64,000 nucleotides of DNA, from the NCBI RefSeq assembly GCF_900114165.1, contig NZ_FOSB01000005.1, forward strand, positions 124,001 to 188,000, written 5' to 3'. The notes beneath the pieces were generated by a model that had not been told where the DNA came from, ran no database searches, and saw only the letters and a program-made list of their open reading frames with translations. Each line of letters begins with the position of its first letter. Position 1 is the stretch's first letter. The position numbers and the translations under genes were made by a program. Source of the DNA: Halobacillus dabanensis (lineage in GTDB: Bacteria; Bacillota; Bacilli; Bacillales; Halobacillaceae). Shown in pieces: positions 34,053-44,611 of the stretch.

Positions 34053-36458
34053 ATGTCTGAGAATAAGAAAAACATGAAAATAGGCGTTACCGGCATGACA
34101 TGTTCGGCTTGTTCGGCCAGAATCGAAAAAGTGTTGAACAAAATGGATGGAGTCGATGTCAATGTGAATCTTGCCATGGAGCAAGCGAATGTCCATTATG
34201 ATGAATCTGAAGTGGACCCGGAACAAATCCAGGCACGGATAGAAAAATTAGGTTATGGTGTGAAAACAGAACGCGTCGAATTGGATATTCAGGGCATGAC
34301 TTGCTCTGCTTGTTCGACAAGGATCCAAAAAGTGTTAAACAAAACAGCAGGAGTGAACGAAGCTTCGATCAACCTGGCAACAGAAGCAGGGGTCGTGGAG
34401 TATGACCCGGGAAAATTGAGTGTGGATGACATCATAGAGAAAGTGAAAAAGCTTGGCTACAGTGCGGTTACGAAGCAAAATCGTGAAGAACAAAAAGAGC
34501 AGAAAGAAGAAGAGATCCAACAAAAGAAACGGAAACTCTGGATATCAGCCATTCTCTCTCTTCCGCTTTTATATACGATGTTTGCCCACTTGCCGTGGGA
34601 CATAGGGGTTCCTGTCCCTCCGTTGTTCATGAATCCGTGGTTTCAATTTTTACTGGCAACTCCTGTGCAATTTTACATTGGAGCACCTTTTTATAAAGGA
34701 GCATACAGGGCGTTATCCAATAAAAGTGCCAACATGGATGTCCTTGTCGCACTCGGAACCTCGGCTGCTTACTTCTATAGTGTAGTCGAAGGAATCCGCT
34801 GGCAGATGAATCCGGAAGTGATGCCAGAATTGTATTTTGAAACAAGTGCTGTTTTGATCACTCTGATTTTAGTCGGGAAACTTTTCGAAGCTTTAGCAAA
34901 AGGCCGAACGACCGCAGCCTTGACGAAATTACTCAACTTGCAGGCGAAAGAAGCAACAGTCATCCGGGAAGGCCAGGAACAAAAAGTCCCAGCGGAACAA
35001 GTGCAGGTCGGCGATGAAATTCTCGTCAAACCCGGTGAGAAAATCCCGGTCGATGGTGTGGTCATCAGTGGGGTTACCTCTATAGATGAATCGATGATCA
35101 CTGGGGAATCGATTCCGGTCGATAAGGAAGAAGGGGAAGCGGTCATTGGAGCTACCATCAATAAAAACGGGACGATAAGAATGAGAGCCGAACGAGTTGG
35201 AAAAGACACCGCGCTTTCAGGGATTGTGAAAATCGTAGAAGAAGCACAAGGATCAAAAGCCCCGATCCAGCGGACGGCAGATAACATCTCCGGCATTTTC
35301 GTCCCGATTGTTGTCGGTATTGCTATTGTCACTTTTTTCATTTGGTTCTCGTTCGTCGCACCTGGCGAATGGCCGCCGGCTCTGGAAGCAGCGATTGCTG
35401 TTCTCGTAATCGCTTGTCCATGTGCGCTCGGCCTGGCAACCCCGACCTCCATTATGGTAGGGACAGGGAAAGGTGCAGAAAAGGGGATTCTATTCAAAGG
35501 TGGCGAATATTTAGAAGGCACGCAACGCTTGACTACTGTATTACTGGATAAAACCGGTACGGTAACGAAAGGAAAGCCGGAAGTGACCGACTTTGTCGCA
35601 TTCGATCGAGGATCTGATTTACTGTCCATCGTCGTTGCAGCTGAGAAATCATCTGAGCACCCGCTGGCAGAAGCGATTGTCCATTACGGAGAAGAGCAAG
35701 GTATCTCCCCGATAGGCACCCCGGATTTCGAAGCGATTCCAGGACACGGGATTAAAGCAGTGGTCGATGGGAAAAATATCGATATCGGTACAAGAAAGTT
35801 AATGAAGCGAGAAGACATCGATTTTGCATTCTACGAAGAAGATATGGTTAAACTCGAACAGGAAGGGAAAACCGCTATGTTCATCGCTGTCGATGGCAGG
35901 TTAGAAGGCTTTATTGCGGTGGCAGATACAGTGAAAGAAACGTCGAAGCAGGCAATTGCTGATTTGAAAAAGCTTGGCCTCCATGTGTATATGGTGACAG
36001 GGGATAACGAGCGGACAGCTAGAGCGATTGCGAAACAAGTCGGCATTGACGATGTATTCGCAGAAGTTTTACCAGAAGAAAAAGCAGAAAAAGTGAAAGA
36101 ACTCCAGAAGCGAGGAGAGATCGTAGCGATGGTCGGTGATGGAATCAATGATGCGCCATCACTAGCGACAGCAGATATCGGTATAGCGATTGACACAGGA
36201 TCGGATGTGGCGATCGAGACAGCGGATATTACACTGGTCGGTGGAGATTTGTCACACTTGTCTCAGGCGATTCGTTTGAGTGGAAAAACGATGCGCAACA
36301 TCCGCCAAAACTTATTCTGGGCATTAGCCTATAATTCCGCTGGTATTCCAGTCGCTGCAATCGGTCTGCTTGCCCCATGGGTTGCTGGAGCGGCGATGGC
36401 GTTCAGTTCCGTTAGTGTCGTAACGAATTCCTTGCGGCTGAAACGGGCCAAAATATAA
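34053..36458 (+). CDS. copA: copper-exporting P-type ATPase CopA
   Basis: P1B-type ATPase pumping Cu(I) out of the cytoplasm, 801 residues. Two N-terminal heavy-metal domains with CSAC (17-20 and 84-87), the actuator TGES, the transmembrane CPC at 455-457, the phosphorylation Asp499 in DKTGT, and the hinge GDGINDAP follow in order. A long, very charged linker (about 140-160, Gln/Lys/Glu-rich) joins HMA2 to helix 1. The reverse-strand 284-codon frame inside is a shadow. The operon is csoR-copA-copZ. Confidence 0.96.
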   Translation: MSENKKNMKIGVTGMTCSACSARIEKVLNKMDGVDVNVNLAMEQANVHYDESEVDPEQIQARIEKLGYGVKTERVELDIQGMTCSACSTRIQKVLNKTAGVNEASINLATEAGVVEYDPGKLSVDDIIEKVKKLGYSAVTKQNREEQKEQKEEEIQQKKRKLWISAILSLPLLYTMFAHLPWDIGVPVPPLFMNPWFQFLLATPVQFYIGAPFYKGAYRALSNKSANMDVLVALGTSAAYFYSVVEGIRWQMNPEVMPELYFETSAVLITLILVGKLFEALAKGRTTAALTKLLNLQAKEATVIREGQEQKVPAEQVQVGDEILVKPGEKIPVDGVVISGVTSIDESMITGESIPVDKEEGEAVIGATINKNGTIRMRAERVGKDTALSGIVKIVEEAQGSKAPIQRTADNISGIFVPIVVGIAIVTFFIWFSFVAPGEWPPALEAAIAVLVIACPCALGLATPTSIMVGTGKGAEKGILFKGGEYLEGTQRLTTVLLDKTGTVTKGKPEVTDFVAFDRGSDLLSIVVAAEKSSEHPLAEAIVHYGEEQGISPIGTPDFEAIPGHGIKAVVDGKNIDIGTRKLMKREDIDFAFYEEDMVKLEQEGKTAMFIAVDGRLEGFIAVADTVKETSKQAIADLKKLGLHVYMVTGDNERTARAIAKQVGIDDVFAEVLPEEKAEKVKELQKRGEIVAMVGDGINDAPSLATADIGIAIDTGSDVAIETADITLVGGDLSHLSQAIRLSGKTMRNIRQNLFWALAYNSAGIPVAAIGLLAPWVAGAAMAFSSVSVVTNSLRLKRAKI

Positions 36459-36477
36459 TTTAGAAAGGAAGAGGAAT

Positions 36478-36678
36478 ATGGAAACAACATTGAAAGTAGA
36501 AGGTATGACGTGTGGTCATTGCAAGAGTGCTGTCGAAGGAGCTTTGAAAGAAGTGGACGGAGTGGATGATGTAAACGTCGACCTCGAAACAGGGAATGTG
36601 AAGGTTTCTCATGCAGAGTCAGCTAATAAGGTTGAAATGAGAGAAGTAGTCGAAGAACAAGGGTATGACGTCATATAA
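36478..36678 (+). CDS. copZ: copper chaperone CopZ
   Basis: 66-residue single heavy-metal-associated domain with GMTCGHCKSAV (Cys12 and Cys15), which carries Cu(I) to CopA. It follows copA by 19 bases with AAAGGAAGAGG upstream. Confidence 0.93.
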   Translation: METTLKVEGMTCGHCKSAVEGALKEVDGVDDVNVDLETGNVKVSHAESANKVEMREVVEEQGYDVI

Positions 36679-36682
36679 AAAA

Positions 36683-36723
36683 TTAATACCCCCGAGCGTG
36701 CACACGTTACGGGGGGTTTTTTC
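36683..36723 (+). terminator. terminator after copZ
   Basis: ACCCCC...GCGT / ACGT...GGGGGT stem with a T-run. The stem is partly unpaired. Confidence 0.65.
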
Positions 36724-36746
36724 TATCAAGAGGGAGTGAAGAGGAA

Positions 36747-37679
36747 ATGTGGAGAAAATACTTGTTGGGATTGGTGAGTGCAGGAATAGTACTTAGTGGG
36801 TGTAGTCAGGAAGTGGAAGAAGGAGCGGAAAAAGACGAAAAAACAGAACAACAGGAAAGCAAAGATTATTTAGAATCCTTTGAAGGGAACTTTGGCCACG
36901 TACATGGACTTGGATACATGAAAGATGGGTTCGCTTTTGCTGCTCATACAGGATTGAAAGTGTATGACGGGGAGGAATGGAAAGAAGCAATCCATCATCC
37001 TCATGATTACATGGGGTTTCAAGTTACGGAAGATGGATTTTTATCATCCGGGCATCCTATTCCAAATAGTGATCTTGAAAATCCACTCGGTTTACAAAAA
37101 GGTACACTAGAAGAAGAAGATTTAGAAGCTCTTGCTTTTTATAAAGAAAGTGACTTTCACGTCATGGGAGCAGGGTACGCGAATCCATCTGTCTATATTT
37201 TTAACGAACAACCAAACTCGGAATTAGAGCAAGGATTCTATAAAAGTCCAGATCGTGGAAACACATGGGAACCTTTTGATGCAGCAGGCATAGAAGGGGG
37301 CATCTTCCAAATCGCTGTTCACCCGACAGATGAAGAAAAAGTAGCCGTGGCTACAGATTCAGGCGTGTTTTTAAGTGAAAATGGCGGGGGGAGTTTTGAG
37401 ATGATTTCAGAAGCAGGACAAGGTGGTGGGTTGTATTTTTCAGAAGAGACCCTTTTCTTTGGTCTCTATAAAGGAGAAGCGAGCATGATCTCTTACACTT
37501 TAGATGATGCAACAACAAGCAGCATCTCCTTGCCAGAAATGAGCGAGGATGCTGTCATGTACTTCGCTAAAGAAGGAGATCAAATGGCACTATATACATT
37601 TAACGGTGCTGCTTATTATAGTGAAGATGGAGGAGGAAATTGGGATAAGATAGCGGAAGAAGGAGAAACAGTTTCTTAA
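36747..37679 (+). CDS. F510_1955-type BNR-repeat lipoprotein
   Basis: Exported lipoprotein, 310 residues. The signal ends LSGCS (lipid Cys19), followed by a Glu/Lys-rich linker. The domain opens with FGHVHGLGYMKDGFAFAAHTGL and has two or three YCF48/BNR-like turns (SPDRGNTWEPF, SENGGGSFEMI, SEDGGGNWDKI), suggesting a beta-propeller fragment. The F510_1955 family is found beside copper genes in several Bacillaceae, so a periplasmic-face copper or oxidative-stress role is possible. It lies directly after copZ's terminator with its own ribosome site. Confidence 0.72.
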   Translation: MWRKYLLGLVSAGIVLSGCSQEVEEGAEKDEKTEQQESKDYLESFEGNFGHVHGLGYMKDGFAFAAHTGLKVYDGEEWKEAIHHPHDYMGFQVTEDGFLSSGHPIPNSDLENPLGLQKGTLEEEDLEALAFYKESDFHVMGAGYANPSVYIFNEQPNSELEQGFYKSPDRGNTWEPFDAAGIEGGIFQIAVHPTDEEKVAVATDSGVFLSENGGGSFEMISEAGQGGGLYFSEETLFFGLYKGEASMISYTLDDATTSSISLPEMSEDAVMYFAKEGDQMALYTFNGAAYYSEDGGGNWDKIAEEGETVS

Positions 37680-37718
37680 AAAAACACTCTGATGCCTTCA
37701 GCATCAGAGTGTTTTCTG
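37678..37718 (+). terminator. terminator after lipoprotein
   Basis: AAACACTCTGATGC / GCATCAGAGTGTTT stem starting at the stop codon. Confidence 0.85.
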
Positions 37719-37799
37719 TAAGGTTGCTTAGAACTACCTTTTCTATATGACTCTTGTTAAACAACATCAGAATCGAATTCTCATCTATTTCTCCATTCT

Positions 37800-38438
37800 T
37801 TATCCAATAATATAGAAGAAAATCGTGAAGAAATGAAGGATGGAACCTCCAAGCACAAATAAGTGCCATACCATGTGGTGGTACTTAAAGCTTCGCCAAA
37901 CATAAAAAATCGAACCAATCGAATACATCACCCCGCCAACGACCAGGTAGGTGATCCCGGCTGCCGGCACTTCTACCGTCAATGGTCCCCAGGCGAGGAC
38001 AATCAGCCACCCCATCAGGACGTAGAAAATGGTCGACATGACGACGAATTTTTTCACGAAAAAAACTTTAAAGACAACACCCAGGATGGCCATTCCCCAA
38101 ACAATCCCGAACAAAGTCCATCCGAGATTACTTCTTAATGGCACAAGCAGAATCGGTGTGTACGTGCCAGCTATAAACAAATAAATCGCCGAATGATCGA
38201 AAATCTCGAATAAATCCTTGGCCCGGCCTGGCGGAAAGCTGTGCACAAGTGTCGAGGATACGTATAAGAGGAGCATCGTAACCCCATAAATCGTCACACT
38301 AGTAATATGCCACGCATTTCCACTGGTACTGGCAAAGACAATCAATAAGACGAGCATGGCGACACTAAGGATGGCGCCAATGCCATGGGTGATCGAATTG
38401 GCAATTTCTTCTCGCTTCGTAAACGTATGTGTGAGCAA
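37800..38438 (-). CDS. hemolysin III family membrane protein (YplQ-like)
   Basis: 212 residues, seven membrane helices. The PAQR-type metal ligands are visible: TREEIANSITHGIGA (His near 18), FDHSAIYLFIAGTYTPI and WHLFVLGGSILHFF. Bacterial hemolysin III proteins are uncharacterised membrane hydrolases or receptors, not proven toxins. The start is TTG at 38438, with a GGAG site about a dozen bases upstream. Confidence 0.88.
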   Translation of the reverse strand: MLTHTFTKREEIANSITHGIGAILSVAMLVLLIVFASTSGNAWHITSVTIYGVTMLLLYVSSTLVHSFPPGRAKDLFEIFDHSAIYLFIAGTYTPILLVPLRSNLGWTLFGIVWGMAILGVVFKVFFVKKFVVMSTIFYVLMGWLIVLAWGPLTVEVPAAGITYLVVGGVMYSIGSIFYVWRSFKYHHMVWHLFVLGGSILHFFTIFFYIIG

Positions 38439-38692
38439 ATCTTGTCAACTCCAATACTTTCAATTGATTTCATTATACGCCTCCTGGAAACATTAATAAA
38501 GGAAGGATACTTAAAGAGGTTTAAGAAGGTCTGTAATGTGGGTATGGATATGTCGTCGGAACCCTGTCAGAGAGAGAATTGTCGGAAATTGCGTTCGAGT
38601 TTAACTAGTATTTATGATAGAATATGTAGTGGTCCAAAGAGCGTCTCTTTCTGCTCCTTCAATGTTCGGAAAAAGAGGAGTGAATTAAGAAC

Positions 38693-39160
38693 ATGGTAAG
38701 TTTAGAAAAAGAAGCATTGAGGATTCCGCTCGTTTCAGAACTAATGATTTCATCTGAGAAGGTAGCCCACGTGCAAATCGGTAACCCATTGGAACACGCG
38801 CTTTTAGTGCTCGTCAAGTCCGGTTATTCAGCTGTACCCGTACTGGATCCTACCTATCAATTCCAGGGAGTCATCAGTAAGAATAAAATCTTAGAAGAAA
38901 CGTTGGGAATTGAAGAATTCGAATTGAATCGATTATCAGAAATGACGGTAAAAGAAGTGATGGACGATGAAGTCCCGTGTTTGGAGCTCGATGACAACAT
39001 GATCGATGCCATGCATAAACTGATTGATTACCCTTTTGTCTGTGTGACCAATGAAAAAGGCGAATTCGACGGAATTGTGACCCGTCGTACCATTCTCAAA
39101 CAATTCAGTAAACACTATCACGAAACGTTAAAACATACAATGTTGGAAACAAACAAATAA
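38693..39160 (+). CDS. darB: cyclic-di-AMP-binding CBS protein DarB (CbpB/YkuL)
   Basis: 155 residues, two CBS domains (about 15-75 and 85-145). SSEKVAHVQIGNPLEHALLVL and GYSAVPVLDPTYQFQG match B. subtilis DarB, which binds c-di-AMP and, when free of it, stimulates Rel-dependent (p)ppGpp synthesis at low potassium. It fits the K+ transporters at both ends of the window. ATG at 38693 follows GAGGAG at about 12 bases. A weak terminator (39173-39206) follows. Confidence 0.87.
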   Translation: MVSLEKEALRIPLVSELMISSEKVAHVQIGNPLEHALLVLVKSGYSAVPVLDPTYQFQGVISKNKILEETLGIEEFELNRLSEMTVKEVMDDEVPCLELDDNMIDAMHKLIDYPFVCVTNEKGEFDGIVTRRTILKQFSKHYHETLKHTMLETNK

Positions 39161-39227
39161 CCAGACTATGGTAAAATAGATGGCATCGATGATGTCATCT
39201 ATTTTTGTATTGAAGGTGAAATTACAT

Positions 39228-40700
39228 ATGCAAGAAAATAAGCAAAAACGTGGACTCGTGCTGGCTTCGATCATGCTTGCAATGTTTTTAGCAGCAATAG
39301 AAGCGACGATCGTCTCCACAGCGATGCCGAGTATCGTAGCAGATTTAGGTGGATTCAGTCTGTATAGCTGGGTGTTTTCTGCCTATTTATTAACGAATGC
39401 TGCGACAGTGCTATTGTTCGGCCGACTATCGGATGTATTTGGGAGAAAACCGATTTTCATGCTCGGAATCAGCCTGTTTTTGGTTGGCGCGATCATTTGT
39501 GCGCTGGCGCCATCCATGGAAGTTCTCATCGCAGCACGGCTCGTTCAAGGACTTGGAGCAGGTGCCCTGATGCCGATCGCAACAACCATTGTCGGCGATA
39601 TTTATACAAAAGAAGAGCGCGCGAAAATACAAGGCTATCTATCGAGCGTCTGGGGGATTTCTGCTGTCACAGGACCTGCACTTGGCGGTTTTTTTGTTGA
39701 TGTTCTCGCTTGGCCGTACGTATTCTGGATGAACATTCCGTTAGGCCTTCTCGCTTTAATCGGGATTGTATTCTTCTTTAAAGAAGAGGTGGCGAAGGAA
39801 AAACGCAGTGTAGATATTGCTGGGTCGCTTTGGGTCGTCCTTACCGTCAGTGTAATCATGATCATTCTTGTCGAGGGCGGCGTCGGAATTGCCTGGGACT
39901 CATGGACGATGATGTCCATGATCGTCGTTGCTCTTATGGGGGCTGCTGCCTTCTTTTTTCATGAACGAAAGATGGATGATCCGATGATGCCGATGGATTT
40001 GTGGCACATTCGCTCCATTCGTTACGCCAACTTAACTTCCCTTACAACGGGAATGATCCTCATTGGTGTCAGCAGTTATTTACCCGCCTTTGTTCAAGGA
40101 GTGATGGAGCAGTCTGCGACCGTTGCAGGCTTCACCTTAACGACAATGTCGATCGGTTGGCCCATTGCAGCGACCATTGCTGGACGGTTGATATTGAAAA
40201 TCGGATTCAGGCCGACTGCCATTCTCGGAGGAGTCTCTCTTATCATTGGCGGCGTGATTTTTACGATATTGACTCCAGAAAAAGGACCATGGTTCGCGGC
40301 TATGGGGTCGCTTTTTATCGGTATTGGAATGGGGTTGTCCTCTACATCGTTCATCGTTTCGATTCAAAATAGTGTCTCATGGCAAAAACGGGGAATAGCA
40401 ACAGCGACGAACATGTTCATGCGCACGATCGGGAGTGCAGTAGGAGCTGCTCTCTTGGGTGGATTGCTGAACAGTCGTCTGGCTGGTGCGGTCGAAGCTT
40501 CGACTCTGCCTGATTCATTCAATGTCGATTCTGCCAATTCACTATTAGGAGAAGAATCAAGGCAAAACCTTAGTGGGGAAGCAAGATCCGTTTTACAGGA
40601 AGGCCTTACTTCCGGTTTGCACCTTGTTTACATTGGCTTACTCGTTCTTGCTGTCATCAGTTTCCTTTTAATTTTGCAAATTCCGAAAAAAGAAGATTGA
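39228..40700 (+). CDS. MFS multidrug exporter, DHA2 family
   Basis: 490 residues, 14 hydrophobic segments. Motif A, LFGRLSDVFGRKPIF, follows helix 2, and motif C-like AISAVTGPALGGFF lies near 155. FLAAIEATIVSTAMP in helix 1 is the usual D1/motif of EmrB/QacA relatives. ATG at 39228 follows GAAGGTGA. Upstream frame-open codons (from 39180) overlap the darB terminator and are not used. The substrate is unknown. Confidence 0.86.
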   Translation: MQENKQKRGLVLASIMLAMFLAAIEATIVSTAMPSIVADLGGFSLYSWVFSAYLLTNAATVLLFGRLSDVFGRKPIFMLGISLFLVGAIICALAPSMEVLIAARLVQGLGAGALMPIATTIVGDIYTKEERAKIQGYLSSVWGISAVTGPALGGFFVDVLAWPYVFWMNIPLGLLALIGIVFFFKEEVAKEKRSVDIAGSLWVVLTVSVIMIILVEGGVGIAWDSWTMMSMIVVALMGAAAFFFHERKMDDPMMPMDLWHIRSIRYANLTSLTTGMILIGVSSYLPAFVQGVMEQSATVAGFTLTTMSIGWPIAATIAGRLILKIGFRPTAILGGVSLIIGGVIFTILTPEKGPWFAAMGSLFIGIGMGLSSTSFIVSIQNSVSWQKRGIATATNMFMRTIGSAVGAALLGGLLNSRLAGAVEASTLPDSFNVDSANSLLGEESRQNLSGEARSVLQEGLTSGLHLVYIGLLVLAVISFLLILQIPKKED

Positions 40701-40761
40701 TAACCTTAGGGTCACTTTGATAAAGTAAAGGAGGAAAGATTACATAAAGGAGGAACTACCG

Positions 40762-41481
40762 ATGAAACAAATGGACGCAAATGAAATCATTTCATTCATT
40801 TCAAATAGCGAAAAATCGACACCAGTCAAAGTTTACTTGAAAGGCGAAAACCTTGAAAGCCTTGACTTCGGAGAACAGGTACAAGACTTCATTACAGGAA
40901 ACTCTGGAGTTATTTTCGGGGAATGGAAAGTGATTCAACCCCTTCTAGAGAAATTCGAAGGCCAAATCGAGGACTATGTATTGGAAAACGATCGCCGCAA
41001 TTCTGCGATTCCATTACTGGACCTGAAAAAAGTGAATGCCCGCATTGAGCCAGGCGCTATCATCCGTGATCAAGTGGAAATCGGCGATGGTGCTGTCATC
41101 ATGCTTGGAGCGGCAATCAATATCGGTTCTGTCGTTGGAGAAGGAACGATGATCGATATGAACGTCGTTCTTGGCGGCCGTGCGACGGTCGGTAAAAACT
41201 GCCACATCGGTGCAGGAGCTGTCCTAGCAGGTGTCATCGAGCCACCATCTGCAAAACCTGTCGTCATCGAAGACGGTGTTGTCATCGGTGCAAACGCTGT
41301 TGTACTGGAAGGTGTGACAGTCGGAGAGGGTGCTGTAGTCGCAGCAGGTGCCATCGTAACGGAAGACGTACCAGCAAACACACTGGTTGCAGGAACGCCG
41401 GCTAAAGTCATTAAGAACATTGATGATCAGACGAAGTCTAAAACAGAGATCATGCAAGCCCTCCGTAAACTCGACGACTGA
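40762..41481 (+). CDS. dapH: tetrahydrodipicolinate N-acetyltransferase (DapH)
   Basis: Acetylates tetrahydrodipicolinate in the acetylase branch of lysine and diaminopimelate synthesis. 239 residues: an N-terminal helical region and a left-handed beta-helix of hexapeptide repeats ([22 protein letters not shown]..., about 95-215), ending [10 protein letters not shown]. It matches B. subtilis YkuQ (236 residues). ATG at 40762 follows AAAGGAGGAA. dapL would normally follow immediately, but here ~540 bases of repeat DNA intervene. Confidence 0.93.
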   Translation: MKQMDANEIISFISNSEKSTPVKVYLKGENLESLDFGEQVQDFITGNSGVIFGEWKVIQPLLEKFEGQIEDYVLENDRRNSAIPLLDLKKVNARIEPGAIIRDQVEIGDGAVIMLGAAINIGSVVGEGTMIDMNVVLGGRATVGKNCHIGAGAVLAGVIEPPSAKPVVIEDGVVIGANAVVLEGVTVGEGAVVAAGAIVTEDVPANTLVAGTPAKVIKNIDDQTKSKTEIMQALRKLDD

Positions 41482-41499
41482 GGATCATAGCTTCGGGGC

Positions 41500-41645
41500 A
41501 CTTTGGGAAGGCGAATGGGGGATGGGAAGCTAGTCGCTTTCCGCGGGGAAGACGGCAAGCCTCCTTGGGCTAAAGCCCTGCGGGGTCTCGCCTGTCTATC
41601 CTTTCCCGCTGGAGTCTCCCAGCTTCCCATCCCCCATTACTGTAA
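41500..41645. repeat. dispersed intergenic repeat element, copy C (full-length)
   Basis: Bounded by perfect 17-base inverted ends: ATGGGGGATGGGAAGCT at 41515-41531 and its reverse complement at 41621-41637. Inside are GTCGCTTTCCGCGGGG, GCGGGGTCTCGCCTGTC, CTATCCTTTCCCGCTGGAG, shared with the 19-kb copies. There is no transposase or target-site duplication that I can see. Confidence 0.75.
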
Positions 41646-41854
41646 TCAGAAAACCGAAGCTTTTGTCCATTGTAGTAAGGAGCATTGCAGTAGGAGCAAT
41701 ACAAATAGTTTTCAATCTCTCTTCTTCCTCTATTATAGAATGGAAAGCAACTCGATTGATACTAAAGTAATATACGGTAAGGGGCTTGGGAGAACGGCGA
41801 GAATTCTGTGGGAAAGGCTTGTGATCAGCCCATTTATTGCTTAGCCTAAGAGGG

Positions 41855-41925
41855 ATTAGGCTAAGCAAACGTCCGCGGAAAGCGACTGATACCTCACCGC
41901 CCCTTAGACACACCAAATATATCGG
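41855..41925. repeat. dispersed repeat, partial copy D (inverted)
   Basis: CCGCGGAAAGCGACTGATACC...CCGCCCCTTA resembles, in reverse complement, the left end of the copy at 19.2 kb. A fragment only. The rest of 41482-42022 carries no gene. Confidence 0.45.
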
Positions 41926-41971
41926 AACCGATCCTACTGTTTGATTTAAAACTTTAATATTGCTTAATAAA

Positions 41972-42006
41972 AAGAGGGCCTTGCTGCTGGAGCAGGGCCT
42001 TTTTTG
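41972..42006 (+). terminator. terminator-like hairpin just upstream of dapL
   Basis: GGCCTTGCT / AGCAGGGCC stem (one G-U pair) and TTTTTT, 17 bases before dapL. Because it lies between the promoter region and the ribosome site it may act as an attenuator. Confidence 0.6.
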
Positions 42007-42022
42007 TAAGGAGGGACCCTTT

Positions 42023-43138
42023 ATGGAACAAGAAAAACTCATCAAGGTAAGAAGAGAACTACACCAAATTCCTGAACTCGGGTTCAAGGAGTATAAAACA
42101 CAAAAGTATTTATTAGATTATATTGAAAAAATGCCGCAAAGTGCCTTGACAGTGGAAACGTGGGAAACGGGTATTTTTGTTCATGTGAAGGGCAGTGTGG
42201 GTGCTAAAACAATCGGGTATCGGGCTGACATAGACGGACTGCCGCTTGTGGAGGAAACAGGGTATGAATTTTCTTCCTTACACGAAGGACGAATGCATGC
42301 ATGTGGGCATGATCTTCATATGACAATTGCACTTGGTGCTTTGACGAGGCTTGCGAATGATCCTGCTGAAGATGATGTTGTATTTCTGTTTCAACCTGCC
42401 GAAGAGGGACCAGGCGGAGCAGAACCTATGCTTCAATCGGAACAAATGGAGAAATTCCGACCTGATGTCATTTTTGCTTTGCATGTAGCGCCGGATCTCC
42501 CTGTTGGGACAGTATCGTCCAAACCAGGACTGCTTTTTGCGAATACAAGTGAATTGTTCATCGACTTTAAAGGAGTCGGCGGCCATGCAGCTTTTCCACA
42601 CTTGACCCATGATATGGTAGTAACCGCAAGCGCGTTTGTCACTCATCTGCAGCAAATCGTCGCAAGAAGAGTAGACCCGCTCGACAGTGCGGTGATCACG
42701 GTTGGTAAAATCGAATCAGGTACCGTGCAGAACATAATTGCACAGGCAGCTCGCCTGGAAGGAACGATCCGTACCCTTTCTCCAGAAGCGATGGACAAGG
42801 TGAAAGGCGAAATTGAAAAAGTCGCACGGGGCTACGAAATCGCCAATGATTGTAAAGTCACCATCGACTATGGAGCCAATTATCATCAAGTATACAATGA
42901 CGGAGAACAAGTGCGCCTTTTTGAAAATATTGTCAAAGAGACACCGTATCAATTTCAGACAGCCAACATGGCGATGACAGGCGAAGACTTCGGTTATATG
43001 CTAAAAGAGCTGCCGGGATTCATGTTTTGGCTGGGGGTGGATAGTGAGTCTGGTTTACACCAACCGGGATTGAAGCCAAAAGAAGAAGCATTGGAAGTTG
43101 GGGTAGATCTTGTAGAGAAAACTCTTCGCGGACTGTAA
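42023..43138 (+). CDS. dapL: N-acetyldiaminopimelate deacetylase (DapL)
   Basis: Metal-dependent M20-family deacetylase releasing diaminopimelate, 371 residues. The peptidase-M20 metal motifs are [33 protein letters not shown] and GEDFGYML, with an internal dimerisation domain ([16 protein letters not shown]). It corresponds to B. subtilis YkuR. ATG at 42023 has TAAGGAGGG directly upstream; the open frame from 41960 spans a hairpin and is not used. A weak terminator (43184-43213) follows. Confidence 0.92.
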   Translation: MEQEKLIKVRRELHQIPELGFKEYKTQKYLLDYIEKMPQSALTVETWETGIFVHVKGSVGAKTIGYRADIDGLPLVEETGYEFSSLHEGRMHACGHDLHMTIALGALTRLANDPAEDDVVFLFQPAEEGPGGAEPMLQSEQMEKFRPDVIFALHVAPDLPVGTVSSKPGLLFANTSELFIDFKGVGGHAAFPHLTHDMVVTASAFVTHLQQIVARRVDPLDSAVITVGKIESGTVQNIIAQAARLEGTIRTLSPEAMDKVKGEIEKVARGYEIANDCKVTIDYGANYHQVYNDGEQVRLFENIVKETPYQFQTANMAMTGEDFGYMLKELPGFMFWLGVDSESGLHQPGLKPKEEALEVGVDLVEKTLRGL

Positions 43139-43315
43139 GGAAGGAATAGGTTCCTTTTTCCTGCAAACAATAGAGGTTAGATGAGAGAAGGAGAAGGTAT
43201 CTCCTTCTTTTTTATAGGCTGAAAATTATAATAATGGTACAAAAGTGAAGGAGACTGTTAATCTTCCCGGTTCTGAACGATGCGCCTTGCACTTTTGTCC
43301 GAGGAGTGACCTCTA

Positions 43316-44611
43316 TTGGAAATCACGATTAAACTGACGGCAGTAGCCATATTGATCCTCTTGACCGCCTTCTTTGTAGCAAGTGAGTTTGCCATTGTAA
43401 AAGTAAGGAAGACCAGATTGGAAGCAAAAGCTTCAGAGGGTAATAAAAAAGCGAAAAATGCCATCAAAGTAGTCAGTGACCTTGATTATTATTTGAGTGC
43501 ATGCCAGTTGGGGATCACCATCACTGCGCTAGGTCTCGGATGGTTAGGAGAGCCTACCTTGGAGGTTCTCCTTCACCCCTTATTAGGCCCATTCGGTCTC
43601 CCGGAAGGGCTATCTCATACGCTGACATTCGCAATCGCCTTTTTTGTCATTACTTTTTTACACGTCGTCCTTGGGGAGCTCGCCCCGAAAACCATGGCGA
43701 TTCAGAAGGCAGAAGCGATTACTTTGCAGTTAGCAAGGCCGTTGATGCTTTACAGCAGGTTGATGTATCCGCTTATTTGGTTATTGAACGGATCAGCGAA
43801 TATTTTGGTGAGGATGTTAGGTTTCCAAACTGCACGGGAGTCAGATGAAGTCCATTCAGAAGAAGAGCTGCGAAACATCTTGACGAACAGTTATCAAAAA
43901 GGGGAAATCAATCGCTCTGAATATACGTATGTGGATCGGATTTTCGAGTTTGATAATAGGACCGCTAAAGAAATTATGATTCCCAGAACGGAAATGTCCG
44001 TCATCGATGTCCATAAATCTGTTCCGAACGCTATTAGGGAAGTCAAACATAATCGTTATACACGGTATCCCGTCATCAATGGAAATAAGGACGAAGTAAT
44101 CGGTATTATTCATATGAAGGAACTATTGTATGATGATGCCCAAAATCAACAAACCCTCCGTCCCTTTTTAAGACCAGTAATGAAGGTGTTCGAAAATATT
44201 CCCATCCATGATTTGCTGGTGAAAATGCAAAAAGAGCATACACATATGGTCGTCCTTATCGATGAATATGGCGGGACAGCTGGAATTGTAACGGTTGAAG
44301 ATATTCTCGAAGAAATTGTCGGTGAAATTCGCGATGAGTTCGATTCGGAAGAAGAACGGGACATCAAACGCTTGAAGAATGGCCATTTTCTAGTCGATGG
44401 AAAAACAGCGATTCAGGATATTAATGACTATTTTAATATTAATCTCCTTCATAATGATATTGACACGATTTCAGGATGGCTCTACACAAAAGATTTTGAA
44501 GCTCGGGAAGGAACGGTAGTAAAAGGGGAAGGGTATCAATTCAAGATTGTTGACCTTGTTAATGGGCAGATAAAGAAAGTGCAAATGTGGAAAGTGGATG
44601 AAGATAAATAA
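43316..44611 (+). CDS. CNNM/CBS/CorC hemolysin-family membrane protein
   Basis: 431 residues: an N-terminal CNNM membrane domain (helices about 5-25, 60-85, 98-120, 133-150), a pair of CBS domains (about 205-325; MIPRTEMSVIDV and MVVLIDEYGGTAGIVTVEDILEEIVGEI) and a C-terminal CorC-HlyC domain (SGWLYTKDFEAREGTV). The family is tied to Mg2+ or other divalent ion efflux in Bacillaceae (MpfA/YhdP-type). The start is TTG at 43316 with GAGGAG ten bases upstream. The substrate is not certain. Confidence 0.87.
   Translation: MEITIKLTAVAILILLTAFFVASEFAIVKVRKTRLEAKASEGNKKAKNAIKVVSDLDYYLSACQLGITITALGLGWLGEPTLEVLLHPLLGPFGLPEGLSHTLTFAIAFFVITFLHVVLGELAPKTMAIQKAEAITLQLARPLMLYSRLMYPLIWLLNGSANILVRMLGFQTARESDEVHSEEELRNILTNSYQKGEINRSEYTYVDRIFEFDNRTAKEIMIPRTEMSVIDVHKSVPNAIREVKHNRYTRYPVINGNKDEVIGIIHMKELLYDDAQNQQTLRPFLRPVMKVFENIPIHDLLVKMQKEHTHMVVLIDEYGGTAGIVTVEDILEEIVGEIRDEFDSEEERDIKRLKNGHFLVDGKTAIQDINDYFNINLLHNDIDTISGWLYTKDFEAREGTVVKGEGYQFKIVDLVNGQIKKVQMWKVDEDK

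Noticed and set aside
34775-35629. 284-codon - strand open frame inside copA
   Set aside because: CopA is unmistakable in the other strand, and the antisense frame has Ser/Thr/Pro-heavy shadow composition.
41503-42087. Two overlapping frames in the dapH-dapL gap
   Set aside because: Both run through the inverted repeat element and, in part, a terminator-like hairpin.
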